In this document: positions 18,922 through 26,547 of the stretch, piece after piece
Numbering within the stretch: position 1 is the first letter of the stretch
Layout: every line of letters begins with the position of its first letter
Made by a program: the position numbers and the translations under genes
Assembly: GCA_946185345.1 (NCBI GenBank)
Contig: CAMHJC010000013.1
Location: 1 to 35,684, forward strand
DNA from: an uncultured Clostridia bacterium
Lineage (GTDB): Bacteria > Bacillota > Clostridia > Oscillospirales > Acutalibacteraceae
Direction of reading: 5' to 3'
DNA: 35,684 nt
Notes under the pieces: model-generated
The model's input: the letters and a program-made list of their open reading frames with translations, nothing else
The model's database searches: none
What the model was told of the DNA's origin: nothing

Positions 18922-20877
18922 ATGGATAAATATATCGGTAAGGTTCTCGACGGAAGGTACGAGATCCTTGAAGAAGTCGGTAACGGCGGCATGGCTGTCG
19001 TTTACAAGGCAAAGGATTTCGACACCGGCGCCATTGTCGCCGTCAAGATTCTGCGCGAGGAGTACCTCGACAATGAGGAATTCTGCCGCAGGTTCCGCAA
19101 TGAATCCCGCGCTATCGCTCTGCTCAATCACCCGAATATCGTCAAGATATTTGACGTGTGCAACAGCCCGTCGCTTCAGTACATCGTCATGGAGTACATT
19201 GACGGCATTTCGCTTAAGGATTACATCGAGCAGCAGCAGGTCGTGCGTGTCAAGGAAGCCGTGCATTTCACCACGCAGATACTCCGCGCCCTCATGCACG
19301 CTCATTCCAGGGGAATCGTCCACCGTGACATCAAGCCGCAGAATATCATGCTGCTCTCCAACGGCCGCATCAAGGTGACCGACTTCGGCATAGCCCGTCT
19401 TGCCAACAGCCAGACCAGCACCATCACCGACAAGGCCATTGGCTCGGTGCATTATATCGCTCCCGAACAGGCCAGAGGTTCGGCCACCGACGCCAGAGCC
19501 GATCTGTATTCCGTCGGCGTCATGCTCTATGAAATGCTCACGGGCAAACTTCCTTTCGACGCCAACAGCGCCGTTTCGGTGGCCGTCATGCAGCTGCAGG
19601 CCGATCCCAAAATGCCCCGCCAGATCAATCCCAATATTCCTGTCGGTCTGGAGGAAATCACCATGCAGGCCATGCAGAAGGATCCGGCCGCACGCTACCA
19701 GAGCGCTTCCGAAATGCTCCAGGATATAGAGAATTTCAAGCTCAATCCCGGCATCAAGTTCGGCTACAAATACATCGTCGAGGACAGCGCTCGCTACCGC
19801 AAGTCTCCCGAAACGGTCAAAAAGGCCGATTCCTCCGACGATGATTACAAGAGTCCGGTCATTCCGGTGCTCACCGGCATTGCCACGGCATTCGTGCTGG
19901 TCGCGGTGGTGTTTGTCATCATCTTCATCGACGCCAGCGGCATTCTCAAAAAGAACAACAGCGAACAGACCGAGCTGCCGAATTTTGTCGGTCAGGTCTA
20001 CAACGAGATACTTCAGAGCGGCAAGTACGACTATGAATTCTTCAAGGAAGAAAAATTCAGCACCGATATCGCCGAGGGCGTGGTCATGGAGCAGAATCCA
20101 AAGCCCGGCAAGAAGGTCTACTCCGACTCCCGTGTAAAGCTGGTGGTCAGCAAGGGACCGGAGCGTCTGATGGTTCCGGATTACCAGAATATGACCTACA
20201 CCCAGTACACCCAGCTGCTCACACAGCTCGGCCTGGCCTACGTTCCGATGCCTATCTATGACGAAAATACGCCTGCCGACATCGTCTGCAACACCAATCC
20301 TCAGCCCAGACAGGAAGTACAGGTCGGCAACGTGATTGAGGTTTACTACAGTCTCGGCGCCAAAACCGAAGACCAGGTGATGAGAAACTTTGTCAATATG
20401 CCTTACGCTTCGGCCAAGAGCGAGCTGGAATCCCTCGGCATCACCATCGCTGAGGCCACCAAGGTGGACAGCAACAAGCCGGAAGGCACCATCATTTCCC
20501 AGGAGCCTGCCTACGGCACCAAGCTGACCAAGGACACCGTCGTTAAATTCACCATCAGCAACGGCAAGGCGCCCGAATCCACCGTCACACTCAAAATCGG
20601 CCTGCCCGAGAGCAGTCAGGACGTCACACTGGAAGTATTCCTCGACGGCGTTTCCGTCAAGGCGGCCAATGTTTCGCTCGCTTCGCAGAGTTCCTACTCC
20701 ATCAAGCTGACAGGCTCCGGAACCCAGACGGTGAGCGTCACCCTCAACGGCAGAAAATACCGTGATTACAAGGTGAATTTCAATAAGGAAAAAACAAGCG
20801 TCACCAAGGATTATGACATCAGCTGGCTCTCCGAAACGGAGTCCAAGAGCGAAGATGACGGCGGCAATCAGGACTGA
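18922..20877 (+). CDS. prkC: Membrane Ser/Thr protein kinase with PASTA domains (PrkC/PknB)
   Basis: Eukaryote-like kinase that senses peptidoglycan fragments or lipid II. The 651 residues have a kinase domain at 1-275: glycine loop VGNGGMAVVYKA, Lys42 (VAVKIL), HRDIKPQN with catalytic Asp136, DFG at 154-156, and an activation loop rich in Thr/Ser (SQTSTITDKAIGS). A membrane helix lies at 313-336. About three PASTA repeats follow (352-555), then a roughly 95-residue beta-rich tail (VTLKIGLPESSQDVTLEVFL) of the type seen after PASTA domains in Clostridia. Partners are the upstream stp and, by B. subtilis precedent, RsgA as a substrate. Confidence 0.95.
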   Translation: MDKYIGKVLDGRYEILEEVGNGGMAVVYKAKDFDTGAIVAVKILREEYLDNEEFCRRFRNESRAIALLNHPNIVKIFDVCNSPSLQYIVMEYIDGISLKDYIEQQQVVRVKEAVHFTTQILRALMHAHSRGIVHRDIKPQNIMLLSNGRIKVTDFGIARLANSQTSTITDKAIGSVHYIAPEQARGSATDARADLYSVGVMLYEMLTGKLPFDANSAVSVAVMQLQADPKMPRQINPNIPVGLEEITMQAMQKDPAARYQSASEMLQDIENFKLNPGIKFGYKYIVEDSARYRKSPETVKKADSSDDDYKSPVIPVLTGIATAFVLVAVVFVIIFIDASGILKKNNSEQTELPNFVGQVYNEILQSGKYDYEFFKEEKFSTDIAEGVVMEQNPKPGKKVYSDSRVKLVVSKGPERLMVPDYQNMTYTQYTQLLTQLGLAYVPMPIYDENTPADIVCNTNPQPRQEVQVGNVIEVYYSLGAKTEDQVMRNFVNMPYASAKSELESLGITIAEATKVDSNKPEGTIISQEPAYGTKLTKDTVVKFTISNGKAPESTVTLKIGLPESSQDVTLEVFLDGVSVKAANVSLASQSSYSIKLTGSGTQTVSVTLNGRKYRDYKVNFNKEKTSVTKDYDISWLSETESKSEDDGGNQD

Positions 20878-20884
20878 CAAGCGC

Positions 20885-21832
20885 ATGATTGATACAGCTT
20901 TGAAACAGACGACCGGGCCGCTCAGCCTGGAGGGAATCATCATTAAGGGCATCGGCGGCTTCTATTACGTCGAATCACAGGGAAGCATTTACGAATGTCG
21001 GGCAAGGGGCGTGCTCCGGGGCAAGGGCGCCGGCACAGCAAGAATTACGCCTCTTGCCGGCGACAGATGCGTTATCACGGTGCATGAGGGCGGACTCGCC
21101 AGCCTTGACAGGATACTCGAACGGCGGAATTTTCTGCTGCGTCCTCCTCTCGCCAATCTCGACAATCTCTTCATCGTGGTGTCGCTCTGTCAGCCGCAGC
21201 CCAATGCGCTGATTGTCGACCGGTTCATTTCGCTGGCCGAACACAAGGACATTCAGCCGGTGGTGGTCATCACCAAGCTCGACCTCGCCGACGAAGGCGG
21301 ATTCGGTGAAATCTACCGCAGGGCAGGATTCACAGTGATCTACGCCGATTACACAGAGGAAAGCGGCGGTTTTCTCGATGAGATCCGCCGCATCATGAAG
21401 AACAAAATAAGCGCATTCGCCGGCAATACCGGCGCAGGCAAATCCACCCTGCTCAATGCGCTCTGTCCCGGACTCAACCGTGAGACCGGAGAAACCAGCA
21501 AAAAACTCGGACGCGGAAGACATACTACCCGTGAAACCGAGCTTTTCCCGCTTGATTTCAGCGGAAAGATTGCCGACACACCGGGATTTTCGTCATTTGA
21601 CGCGGAATTTGCCGAATTCGTCCGCAAGGACGAGCTGGCCGACACCTTCCGGGAATTTGCCGACTACACTCCCCATTGCCGCTTCACCGGCTGCTCCCAC
21701 ACCTGCGAAAAAGGCTGCGCCGTGCTGGAAGCCGTGCGCCGGGGAGAAATATCCCGGTCACGGCACGACAGCTACGTCACGCTTTACAATGAGGTCAAGG
21801 ATATCAAGGACTGGGAGAATAGAAAAAAATGA
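20885..21832 (+). CDS. rsgA: Ribosome small-subunit GTPase RsgA
   Basis: Circularly permuted GTPase for late 30S maturation (YjeQ/CpgA). The 315 residues have an OB-fold N-terminus, then GTPase motifs in permuted order: TKLD (G4) before GNTGAGKSTLLNAL (G1), RHTTRE (G2) and DTPG (G3). The C-terminal zinc motif is CRFTGCSHTCEKGCAV. MIDTALKQ at 20885 is taken as the start; ATG at 20855 is an alternative but would overlap prkC. The stop overlaps the thiN start (ATGA). B. subtilis has rpe between rsgA and thiN; here it is absent. Confidence 0.94.
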   Translation: MIDTALKQTTGPLSLEGIIIKGIGGFYYVESQGSIYECRARGVLRGKGAGTARITPLAGDRCVITVHEGGLASLDRILERRNFLLRPPLANLDNLFIVVSLCQPQPNALIVDRFISLAEHKDIQPVVVITKLDLADEGGFGEIYRRAGFTVIYADYTEESGGFLDEIRRIMKNKISAFAGNTGAGKSTLLNALCPGLNRETGETSKKLGRGRHTTRETELFPLDFSGKIADTPGFSSFDAEFAEFVRKDELADTFREFADYTPHCRFTGCSHTCEKGCAVLEAVRRGEISRSRHDSYVTLYNEVKDIKDWENRKK

Positions 21833-22473
21833 AATGCGTCATACTTTCAGCCGGTCAGATATCGGATTACGGGCTGATGAAACAATACATAGGGCCGGAG
21901 GATTATATTATCGCCGCCGACGGAGGATGCCGTCATCTGGCGCCTCTCGGCGTGAAGGCCGACTTCGTGCTGGGTGATTTTGACTCGCTGGGATATGTCC
22001 CGGAGGAAGCCGCCGAGGTGTATTCTCCTCGCAAGGACGACACCGACACCATGCTTGCCGTCAAGCACGGACTGCTCAAAGGATGGGATGATTTCGCCAT
22101 TCTCGGCGGTCTGGGCGGAAGGCTTGACCACACGGCGGCCAATATTACGGCGCTGGAATATCTGCGGTCGCACGGAGTGCACGGAATTCTGGCGGACGAA
22201 ACCACCGTTGTGCGGATTTTCGGCCCGGGCGACATTATCAGACCAAGCCCTGACCGCCGTGCGGAGGATTATTTTTCGCTATTTCCCTTCGGCTGTCCAT
22301 ACGCCGTGGTGAGCATCAGCGGCGTGATGTATCCTCTGGAAAGATTCAGACTGAATTCCGACTTTCCGCTCGGCGTGAGCAATCACGTCACCGATCCCGA
22401 AAAATTCAGCATGACCATTCACGAAGGCACCGTGGCAGTGATGGAATGCCGTGAGAAAAGTGCGGAGCTGTGA
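21829..22473 (+). CDS. thiN: Thiamine pyrophosphokinase
   Basis: Transfers pyrophosphate from ATP to thiamine to make thiamine diphosphate. The 214 residues include IIAADGGCRHLAPLGVKADFVLGDFDSLG and the Asp-rich KDDTDTMLAVKHGL, then GGLGGRLDHTAANI, all classical for this family. The C-terminal beta-sandwich (VVSISGVMYPLERFRL..NSDFPLGVSNHV) is also typical. It is translationally coupled to rsgA by a four-base overlap. No TPP riboswitch is seen upstream. Confidence 0.95.
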   Translation: MKCVILSAGQISDYGLMKQYIGPEDYIIAADGGCRHLAPLGVKADFVLGDFDSLGYVPEEAAEVYSPRKDDTDTMLAVKHGLLKGWDDFAILGGLGGRLDHTAANITALEYLRSHGVHGILADETTVVRIFGPGDIIRPSPDRRAEDYFSLFPFGCPYAVVSISGVMYPLERFRLNSDFPLGVSNHVTDPEKFSMTIHEGTVAVMECREKSAEL

Positions 22474-22693
22474 ACGAGTTTGGAGTGTGGAGTTGTGAAA
22501 AAGTTTGGAGTTTGGAGTGTGGAGTGAATGAGCGCCTTCGGCGCTGGAATGTAAGCGCTCACATTCGTTCGCTTTTGCGAAAAACACAATCAGCCTGAAA
22601 AAGCCATTTAAGCGAGCGTATGCGAGCGTTATATTTCAAGGCGCTTTGCGCCTTCCACAACTCCACACTCCACACTCCACACTCCAAACTATA
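22474..22693. repeat. Palindromic heptad-repeat element, copy E (thiN-hydrolase spacer)
   Basis: The most complete copy. The left flank has two TGGAGTG/TGGAGTT heptad tracts, then AGCGCCttcGGCGCT and GCTCACATTCGTTCGCTT. The right flank has AAGCGAGCGTATGCGAGCG, AAGGCGCtttGCGCCTT and four CTCCACA heptads. The arms are inverted repeats of each other. It separates thiN from a gene not found at this place in B. subtilis. Confidence 0.85.
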
Positions 22694-22710
22694 GAAACGG
22701 GGGTATTTTT

Positions 22711-24270
22711 ATGCGGCTTGGCTTCTCTTATGTCGGGCTGATTTATCTTGTGCTGCTGATGGTTCCCAATATCATCTGGATGAAGCGTCAGCCGAAGGAT
22801 TACGGGAACTATGTCGGCAACGAAAACAAGCTGCTGCTGGCCTTTGAAAGAGCCGGCGAGGTACTTGTAAGCGCCACGGCGCTGGTGTTTGCCGACTTCA
22901 ATTTAAGGCGCTGGGACTTATGGTGTCTGTGGCTGGTGATTTCCTTCGGGCTGATGGTGCTGTATGAGGTTTTCTGGGTGCGGTACTTCCGCAGCGAGAA
23001 AACGATGGCCGATTTTTACAGCAGTATTCTGAAAATTCCCGTGGCAGGCGCAACGCTTCCTGTGGCGGCCTTTTTCCTGCTCGGCATTTACGGCAGCAAT
23101 ATTCTGATGATGATTTCAACGGTCATCCTCGGAATCGGCCACATCGGCATTCATCTGGCGCACAGAAGGGAAGTCTGCGGCGAGAAGAAAAAGAAGCCTC
23201 TCCTTCTCCGTATCGTCAAATGGGCGGCCGTCGTGCTGTCGGCCGTAATATTCGGCGTCATGTCGGCGGTCATCGCCATCCGGAATGTTCGTTACGTGGG
23301 GCATTATCCTGAATTTTTCGGCGGCGTGGAGGAGGAACTTTACCTGACGCTGGGCGGTCAGGAACAGTATATCCTCATGACCGGAAAGGATACTGCCAAT
23401 CCGGTGATCGTCTATCTCCACGGCGGCCCCTCATCGCCCGATTCGTATGTGACCTATTCGTTTGCCGATCAGCTGACGGAGGAATTCACCTTTGTGTGCT
23501 GGGAACAGAGAGGATGCGGCAAAACCTATTTCAGAAATACCGACAAAGACCCCGACAACGCCACCGCTTCGTTTGAACAGGCGCTTGACGACCTTGACGG
23601 ACTGGTCGACTATCTCAGGGAACGCTTCGGTCAGGAAAAAGTCATCATTATGGGACATTCCTACGGCACGATTCTCGGAAGTCAGTACGTGCTGCGTCAT
23701 CCCGAAAAGGTGTCCGCTTATGTGGCCGTGGCGCAGGTCGTTTCCCTGGAAACCAGCGATGTATACAGCTATCAGGACGCTCTGAGCAGAGCAAAGGCGG
23801 CCGGAGACGACACTTCGGCGCTCGAAGAAGCCTATTCCGTGGTTGTGCGTGACCCGAGCCTGCCCAACCTGATGGCGCTGCGCCGGAAAGTTTCGGCCTA
23901 TCACCCGGTAAGCGTGCAGGATCATTCGACATGGTACGCGCTGACCTCTCCCTACTTCGGAATGGACGATTTCAGGTGGTTCCTCGTGCAGCTGGGAGAT
24001 ATGGAGGATTATTTTGCCCTTAACTCGCAGCTGTTTGACTACACCATGGCATTTGACGCCGGCAGCCAGGGCATGGCATATGCCGTGCCTGTGTATTTCA
24101 TCTCCGGCTCGGACGACTGGGTCTGTCCGGTGGATTCTGTGAAGTCTTTTTACGAAGGCATATCCGCTCCGAAGAAGGATCTTTGTGTCATCGAAGGCTG
24201 CGGCCACAATGTGCAGTATTCGCTGCCCGATGAATTCGCCGATTGTGTGCTGAAAGAGCTGCGGCGCTGA
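22711..24270 (+). CDS. Six-helix membrane domain fused to an alpha/beta hydrolase (proline iminopeptidase-like)
   Basis: A 519-residue protein. Residues 1-190 hold about six membrane segments (7-24, 43-62, 68-90, 106-128, 130-150, 167-190). Residues 200-519 form an alpha/beta hydrolase resembling proline iminopeptidase: HGGP at 237-240 (oxyanion hole), WEQRGCG, nucleophile motif GHSYG at 315-319 (Ser317), acid in SGSDDWVCP, and His in EGCGHN. The family cleaves N-terminal Pro or other amides and esters; the actual substrate is unknown. The membrane part resembles stand-alone small membrane proteins of Firmicutes, but I do not recognise its function. The start has GGGGG upstream. It lies between thiN and spoVM. 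Confidence 0.85.
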   Translation: MRLGFSYVGLIYLVLLMVPNIIWMKRQPKDYGNYVGNENKLLLAFERAGEVLVSATALVFADFNLRRWDLWCLWLVISFGLMVLYEVFWVRYFRSEKTMADFYSSILKIPVAGATLPVAAFFLLGIYGSNILMMISTVILGIGHIGIHLAHRREVCGEKKKKPLLLRIVKWAAVVLSAVIFGVMSAVIAIRNVRYVGHYPEFFGGVEEELYLTLGGQEQYILMTGKDTANPVIVYLHGGPSSPDSYVTYSFADQLTEEFTFVCWEQRGCGKTYFRNTDKDPDNATASFEQALDDLDGLVDYLRERFGQEKVIIMGHSYGTILGSQYVLRHPEKVSAYVAVAQVVSLETSDVYSYQDALSRAKAAGDDTSALEEAYSVVVRDPSLPNLMALRRKVSAYHPVSVQDHSTWYALTSPYFGMDDFRWFLVQLGDMEDYFALNSQLFDYTMAFDAGSQGMAYAVPVYFISGSDDWVCPVDSVKSFYEGISAPKKDLCVIEGCGHNVQYSLPDEFADCVLKELRR

Positions 24271-24323
24271 AAAAATCTGTCACCGATTCCGCATGGCAGC
24301 GTATGATGTTATTGCAGGGATGC

Positions 24324-24353
24324 TGATACCCGAAGCCTCCCCTGCCATACAAT
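24324..24353 (+). promoter_or_regulatory. Sigma-E-type sporulation promoter of spoVM
   Basis: CATACAAT at 24346-24353 matches the sigma-E -10 consensus (CATACAnT) exactly. TGATACC, 15 bases upstream, is a partial -35. Initiation near 24360 would leave a very short leader before the GGAGG site. The match fits mother-cell expression of spoVM, known for B. subtilis. Confidence 0.65.
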
Positions 24354-24379
24354 ACATCACACATGCGGAGGTAATACTT

Positions 24380-24460
24380 ATGAAAATCGTTGTAGTCAGA
24401 AGCCCGAAGGCACTTGCTCCCATACTCAGACTGGTTTTCAAAATCAAGAAGGAAGCCTGA
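24380..24460 (+). CDS. spoVM: Stage V sporulation protein SpoVM (26 aa, not in the ORF track)
   Basis: An ATG with GGAGGT nine bases upstream opens a 26-codon frame starting MKIVVVRSPKALAPI. B. subtilis SpoVM is also exactly 26 residues and shares M1, K2, P9, K10, L12, I15 and R17. P9 is the helix-deforming residue needed for its sensing of convex membrane. The product would be an amphipathic helix that lies on the forespore outer membrane and recruits SpoIVA for coat assembly. Its place downstream of prkC-rsgA-thiN is as in B. subtilis. Pro14 is not in the B. subtilis protein. The gene has its own promoter and terminator. Confidence 0.87.
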   Translation: MKIVVVRSPKALAPILRLVFKIKKEA

Positions 24461-24483
24461 AACCATTGCCCTGCGGCACATTC

Positions 24484-24532
24484 AAAAACCGCACCTGAAG
24501 GATCCTGCCGATTCTTCAGGAGCGGTTTTTTG
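24484..24532 (+). terminator. Terminator of spoVM
   Basis: AAAACCGCaCCTGAAG, loop, CTTCAGGaGCGGTTTTTT: a long stem with symmetrical A-A mismatch followed by a T-run, 24 bases after the spoVM stop. A typical intrinsic terminator. Confidence 0.9.
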
Positions 24533-24599
24533 CCGTTATTTGCGCCTGTATTCCGGCGATGCCTTGCCTCTTTCTCAGTGGCTATTGCCGTGTTCGCCT

Positions 24600-24628
24600 T
24601 TAAAATATTCCGTACTGTAATATTTTAA
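24600..24628. repeat. Perfect AT-rich palindrome
   Basis: TTAAAATATT, nine bases, AATATTTTAA: a perfect 10-bp inverted repeat between the convergent spoVM and ilvD genes. It may be a second weak termination structure or a protein-binding site; no further evidence. Confidence 0.5.
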
Positions 24629-24643
24629 TCCGATATTACAATA

Positions 24644-24701
24644 ATCCCGCCGCGGGGAGCATTTTCCGAAAAAATGACTCGGCCGCAGCGGGATATTTTT
24701 G
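24644..24701 (-). terminator. Terminator of ilvD
   Basis: On the minus strand ATCCCGCTGCGG pairs with CCGCGGCGGGAT (one mismatch), with further pairing GAGtcATTTT / AAAATgcTC inside. It begins 18 bases after the ilvD stop and is followed by TATTGT, a weak U-tract. Confidence 0.7.
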
Positions 24702-24718
24702 ATTGATGAAACAAAGAA

Positions 24719-26380
24719 TTATTCGTCCTTGAGGAATACGGCGCCCTGGGAACCGCTGCTGACATGCTGATAATAGCGGGCCAGATATCCCTTGAGGTTC
24801 TTTTCGGGAGCCTTCCAGGCCTCACGGCGCTTGGCGATTTCATCGTCATCGACTTCGAGGGTGAGGGTTCTGTTGGTAATGTCGACATTGATCATATCGC
24901 CGTCCTGAATGAGTCCGATGAGTCCGCCGGCAGCCGCTTCGGGAGAAACATGGCCAATGGCAGCGCCTCTGGTGGCGCCGCTGAAGCGTCCGTCGGTGAT
25001 GAGGGCAACCGATTTGTCCAGACCCATGCCGACCAGAGAAGCGGTCGGATTGAGCATTTCACGCATACCGGGGCCGCCCTTCGGGCCTTCGTAGCGGATA
25101 ACGACAACGTCGCCCTCCTGAATCTTGCCGCCGAGTATTGCCTCGCTGGCGTCCTCCTCGCTGTCGAAGCACTTGGCCGGGCCACGGTGCTGCATCATTT
25201 CGGGAGCCACGGCGCCCTGCTTGACCACAGCGCCTTCCTCGGCGATGTTGCCTCTGAGCACGGCAATGCCGCCGTCCTTGCGGTGAGGATTGTTCAGCGT
25301 GCGGATCACGGTGCCGTCTGCTTCGGGCGCATAGGAAATGCGGTCGGCGACAGTGCCGGAAACGGTGAGACATTCGGTGTTGATCAGGCCGGCCTTGCTC
25401 AGTTCCTTGAGCACTGCCTCAATGCCGCCCATTTCCTCCAGATCCTCGATGAAGATCTGGCCGGCGGGATTGAGCTTGCAGATCTGAGGAGTGGTCTTGC
25501 TGATATCGTCGATGATCTCCATATTGATGGGACAGCCGGCTTCATAGGCGATGGCGGTGAGATGCAGCACCGTGTTGGTGGAGCAGCCGAGCGCCATTTC
25601 GGAACGCAGCGCGTTTTCAAGCGATTTGGGAGTGATGATGTCAAGCGGCTTGATGTCCTTTTTGAGCAGCTCCATGACTCTTTCGCCGCTCATCTTGGCA
25701 AGTCTGCGGCGCTTGGCCGAAACCGCCAGACAGGTGGCGGCTCCCGGAAGCGACATGCCGATGGCTTCGGTGAGACAGTTCATGGAATTGGCGGTGTACA
25801 TGCCGGAGCAGGAACCGCAGGTCGGGCATGCCTTTGCCTCCAGCTCCTGGAGCTTGCGGGAGTCGATCTTGCCGGCGGAATAGCTGCCGACCGCTTCGAA
25901 CATCTCGGAAAGACCGTACTTGTTGCTGTCGCACTTGCCGGACATCATCGGGCCGCCGCTGATGAAGATGGCCGGAATATTCAGACGGCAGGCGGCCAGC
26001 AGCATGCCGGGAACGATCTTGTCACAGTTGGGAATGAATACCACGGCGTCCATCGGATGAGCCGTGAGCATGACCTCGATGGAGTCGGCAATCAGCTCTC
26101 TGGATGGCAGGGAGTATTTCATGCCGGGGTGATTCATGGCCAGACCGTCGCACACGCCGATGGTCTGGAATTCAAACGGCACGCCGCCTGCGTTGCGGAT
26201 ACCGGCCTTGACGGCCTCGCCGATCTCACGCAGGTGCATGTGGCCGGGAATGTACTCGCTGTAGGAATTGACCACAGCGACAAAGGGACGCTTCATTTCG
26301 GAATCTGTGATGGAAAGAGCCTTGAGCAGGGAACGGTGAGGCGCTCTGCTGGGGCCTTCCTTGAGCATATCGCTTCTCAT
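24719..26380 (-). CDS. ilvD: Dihydroxy-acid dehydratase
   Basis: Iron-sulfur enzyme of branched-chain amino acid synthesis, dehydrating 2,3-dihydroxy-isovalerate and -methylvalerate to the 2-keto acids. The 553 residues include [32 protein letters not shown] (Cys119, cluster ligand), [20 protein letters not shown] (cluster cysteines near 185-191) and [20 protein letters not shown]. Where E. coli has a third ligand (TPCNxHL) this protein reads IPGHMHL, the form common in other Firmicutes. The start has CAGGAGGT upstream. It stands alone, with its own promoter and terminator; no other ilv gene is present. Confidence 0.96.
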   Translation of the reverse strand: MRSDMLKEGPSRAPHRSLLKALSITDSEMKRPFVAVVNSYSEYIPGHMHLREIGEAVKAGIRNAGGVPFEFQTIGVCDGLAMNHPGMKYSLPSRELIADSIEVMLTAHPMDAVVFIPNCDKIVPGMLLAACRLNIPAIFISGGPMMSGKCDSNKYGLSEMFEAVGSYSAGKIDSRKLQELEAKACPTCGSCSGMYTANSMNCLTEAIGMSLPGAATCLAVSAKRRRLAKMSGERVMELLKKDIKPLDIITPKSLENALRSEMALGCSTNTVLHLTAIAYEAGCPINMEIIDDISKTTPQICKLNPAGQIFIEDLEEMGGIEAVLKELSKAGLINTECLTVSGTVADRISYAPEADGTVIRTLNNPHRKDGGIAVLRGNIAEEGAVVKQGAVAPEMMQHRGPAKCFDSEEDASEAILGGKIQEGDVVVIRYEGPKGGPGMREMLNPTASLVGMGLDKSVALITDGRFSGATRGAAIGHVSPEAAAGGLIGLIQDGDMINVDITNRTLTLEVDDDEIAKRREAWKAPEKNLKGYLARYYQHVSSGSQGAVFLKDE

Positions 26381-26424
26381 GGGATATTACCTCCTGAAAT
26401 TTTTATAAAACAAAAAGCTGAATT

Positions 26425-26440
26425 ACCCGCAAAAACGGGT
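26425..26440 (-). other. Hairpin at the 5' end of the ilvD transcript
   Basis: ACCCG tttttg CGGGT, with AAAGC / GCTTT flanks, lies a few bases downstream of the predicted start of transcription and is followed by TTTTTGTTTT. It could stabilise the message or act as an early attenuator. The leader is too short (about 65 bases) for a T-box or a leader peptide. Confidence 0.45.
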
Positions 26441-26450
26441 GCTTTTATTT

Positions 26451-26479
26451 ATTGTAAATCCAATTGCCCGGATTGTCAA
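26451..26479 (-). promoter_or_regulatory. Promoter of ilvD
   Basis: Minus strand TTGACA, 17 bases, TACAAT, near consensus. Just upstream (about 26482-26522) lies an imperfect inverted repeat, ATACGG..CGTAA / TTACG..CCGTAT, which may be an operator or the end structure of the converging upstream gene. Confidence 0.8.
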
Positions 26480-26547
26480 TAATACGGTGAGAATATAACG
26501 TAAAATTATTGTTACGCCGTATCAATTCATTCTGACAGAGGCCGCCG

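Noticed and set aside
18913-20952. 679-codon minus-strand ORF opposite prkC
   Set aside because: Antisense shadow caused by GC-rich codon use in prkC; no recognisable domain.
21829-22473. TPP riboswitch near thiN
   Set aside because: thiN starts inside rsgA and there is no room or motif for a THI element.
26381-26460. T-box or leader-peptide attenuator for ilvD
   Set aside because: The leader is only about 65 bases and lacks the T-box sequence and a run of Leu/Ile/Val codons.
24764-26482. 572-codon plus-strand ORF opposite ilvD
   Set aside because: Antisense shadow of a perfectly conserved ilvD; the product is low-complexity Gly/His/Ala-rich and has no ribosome site.
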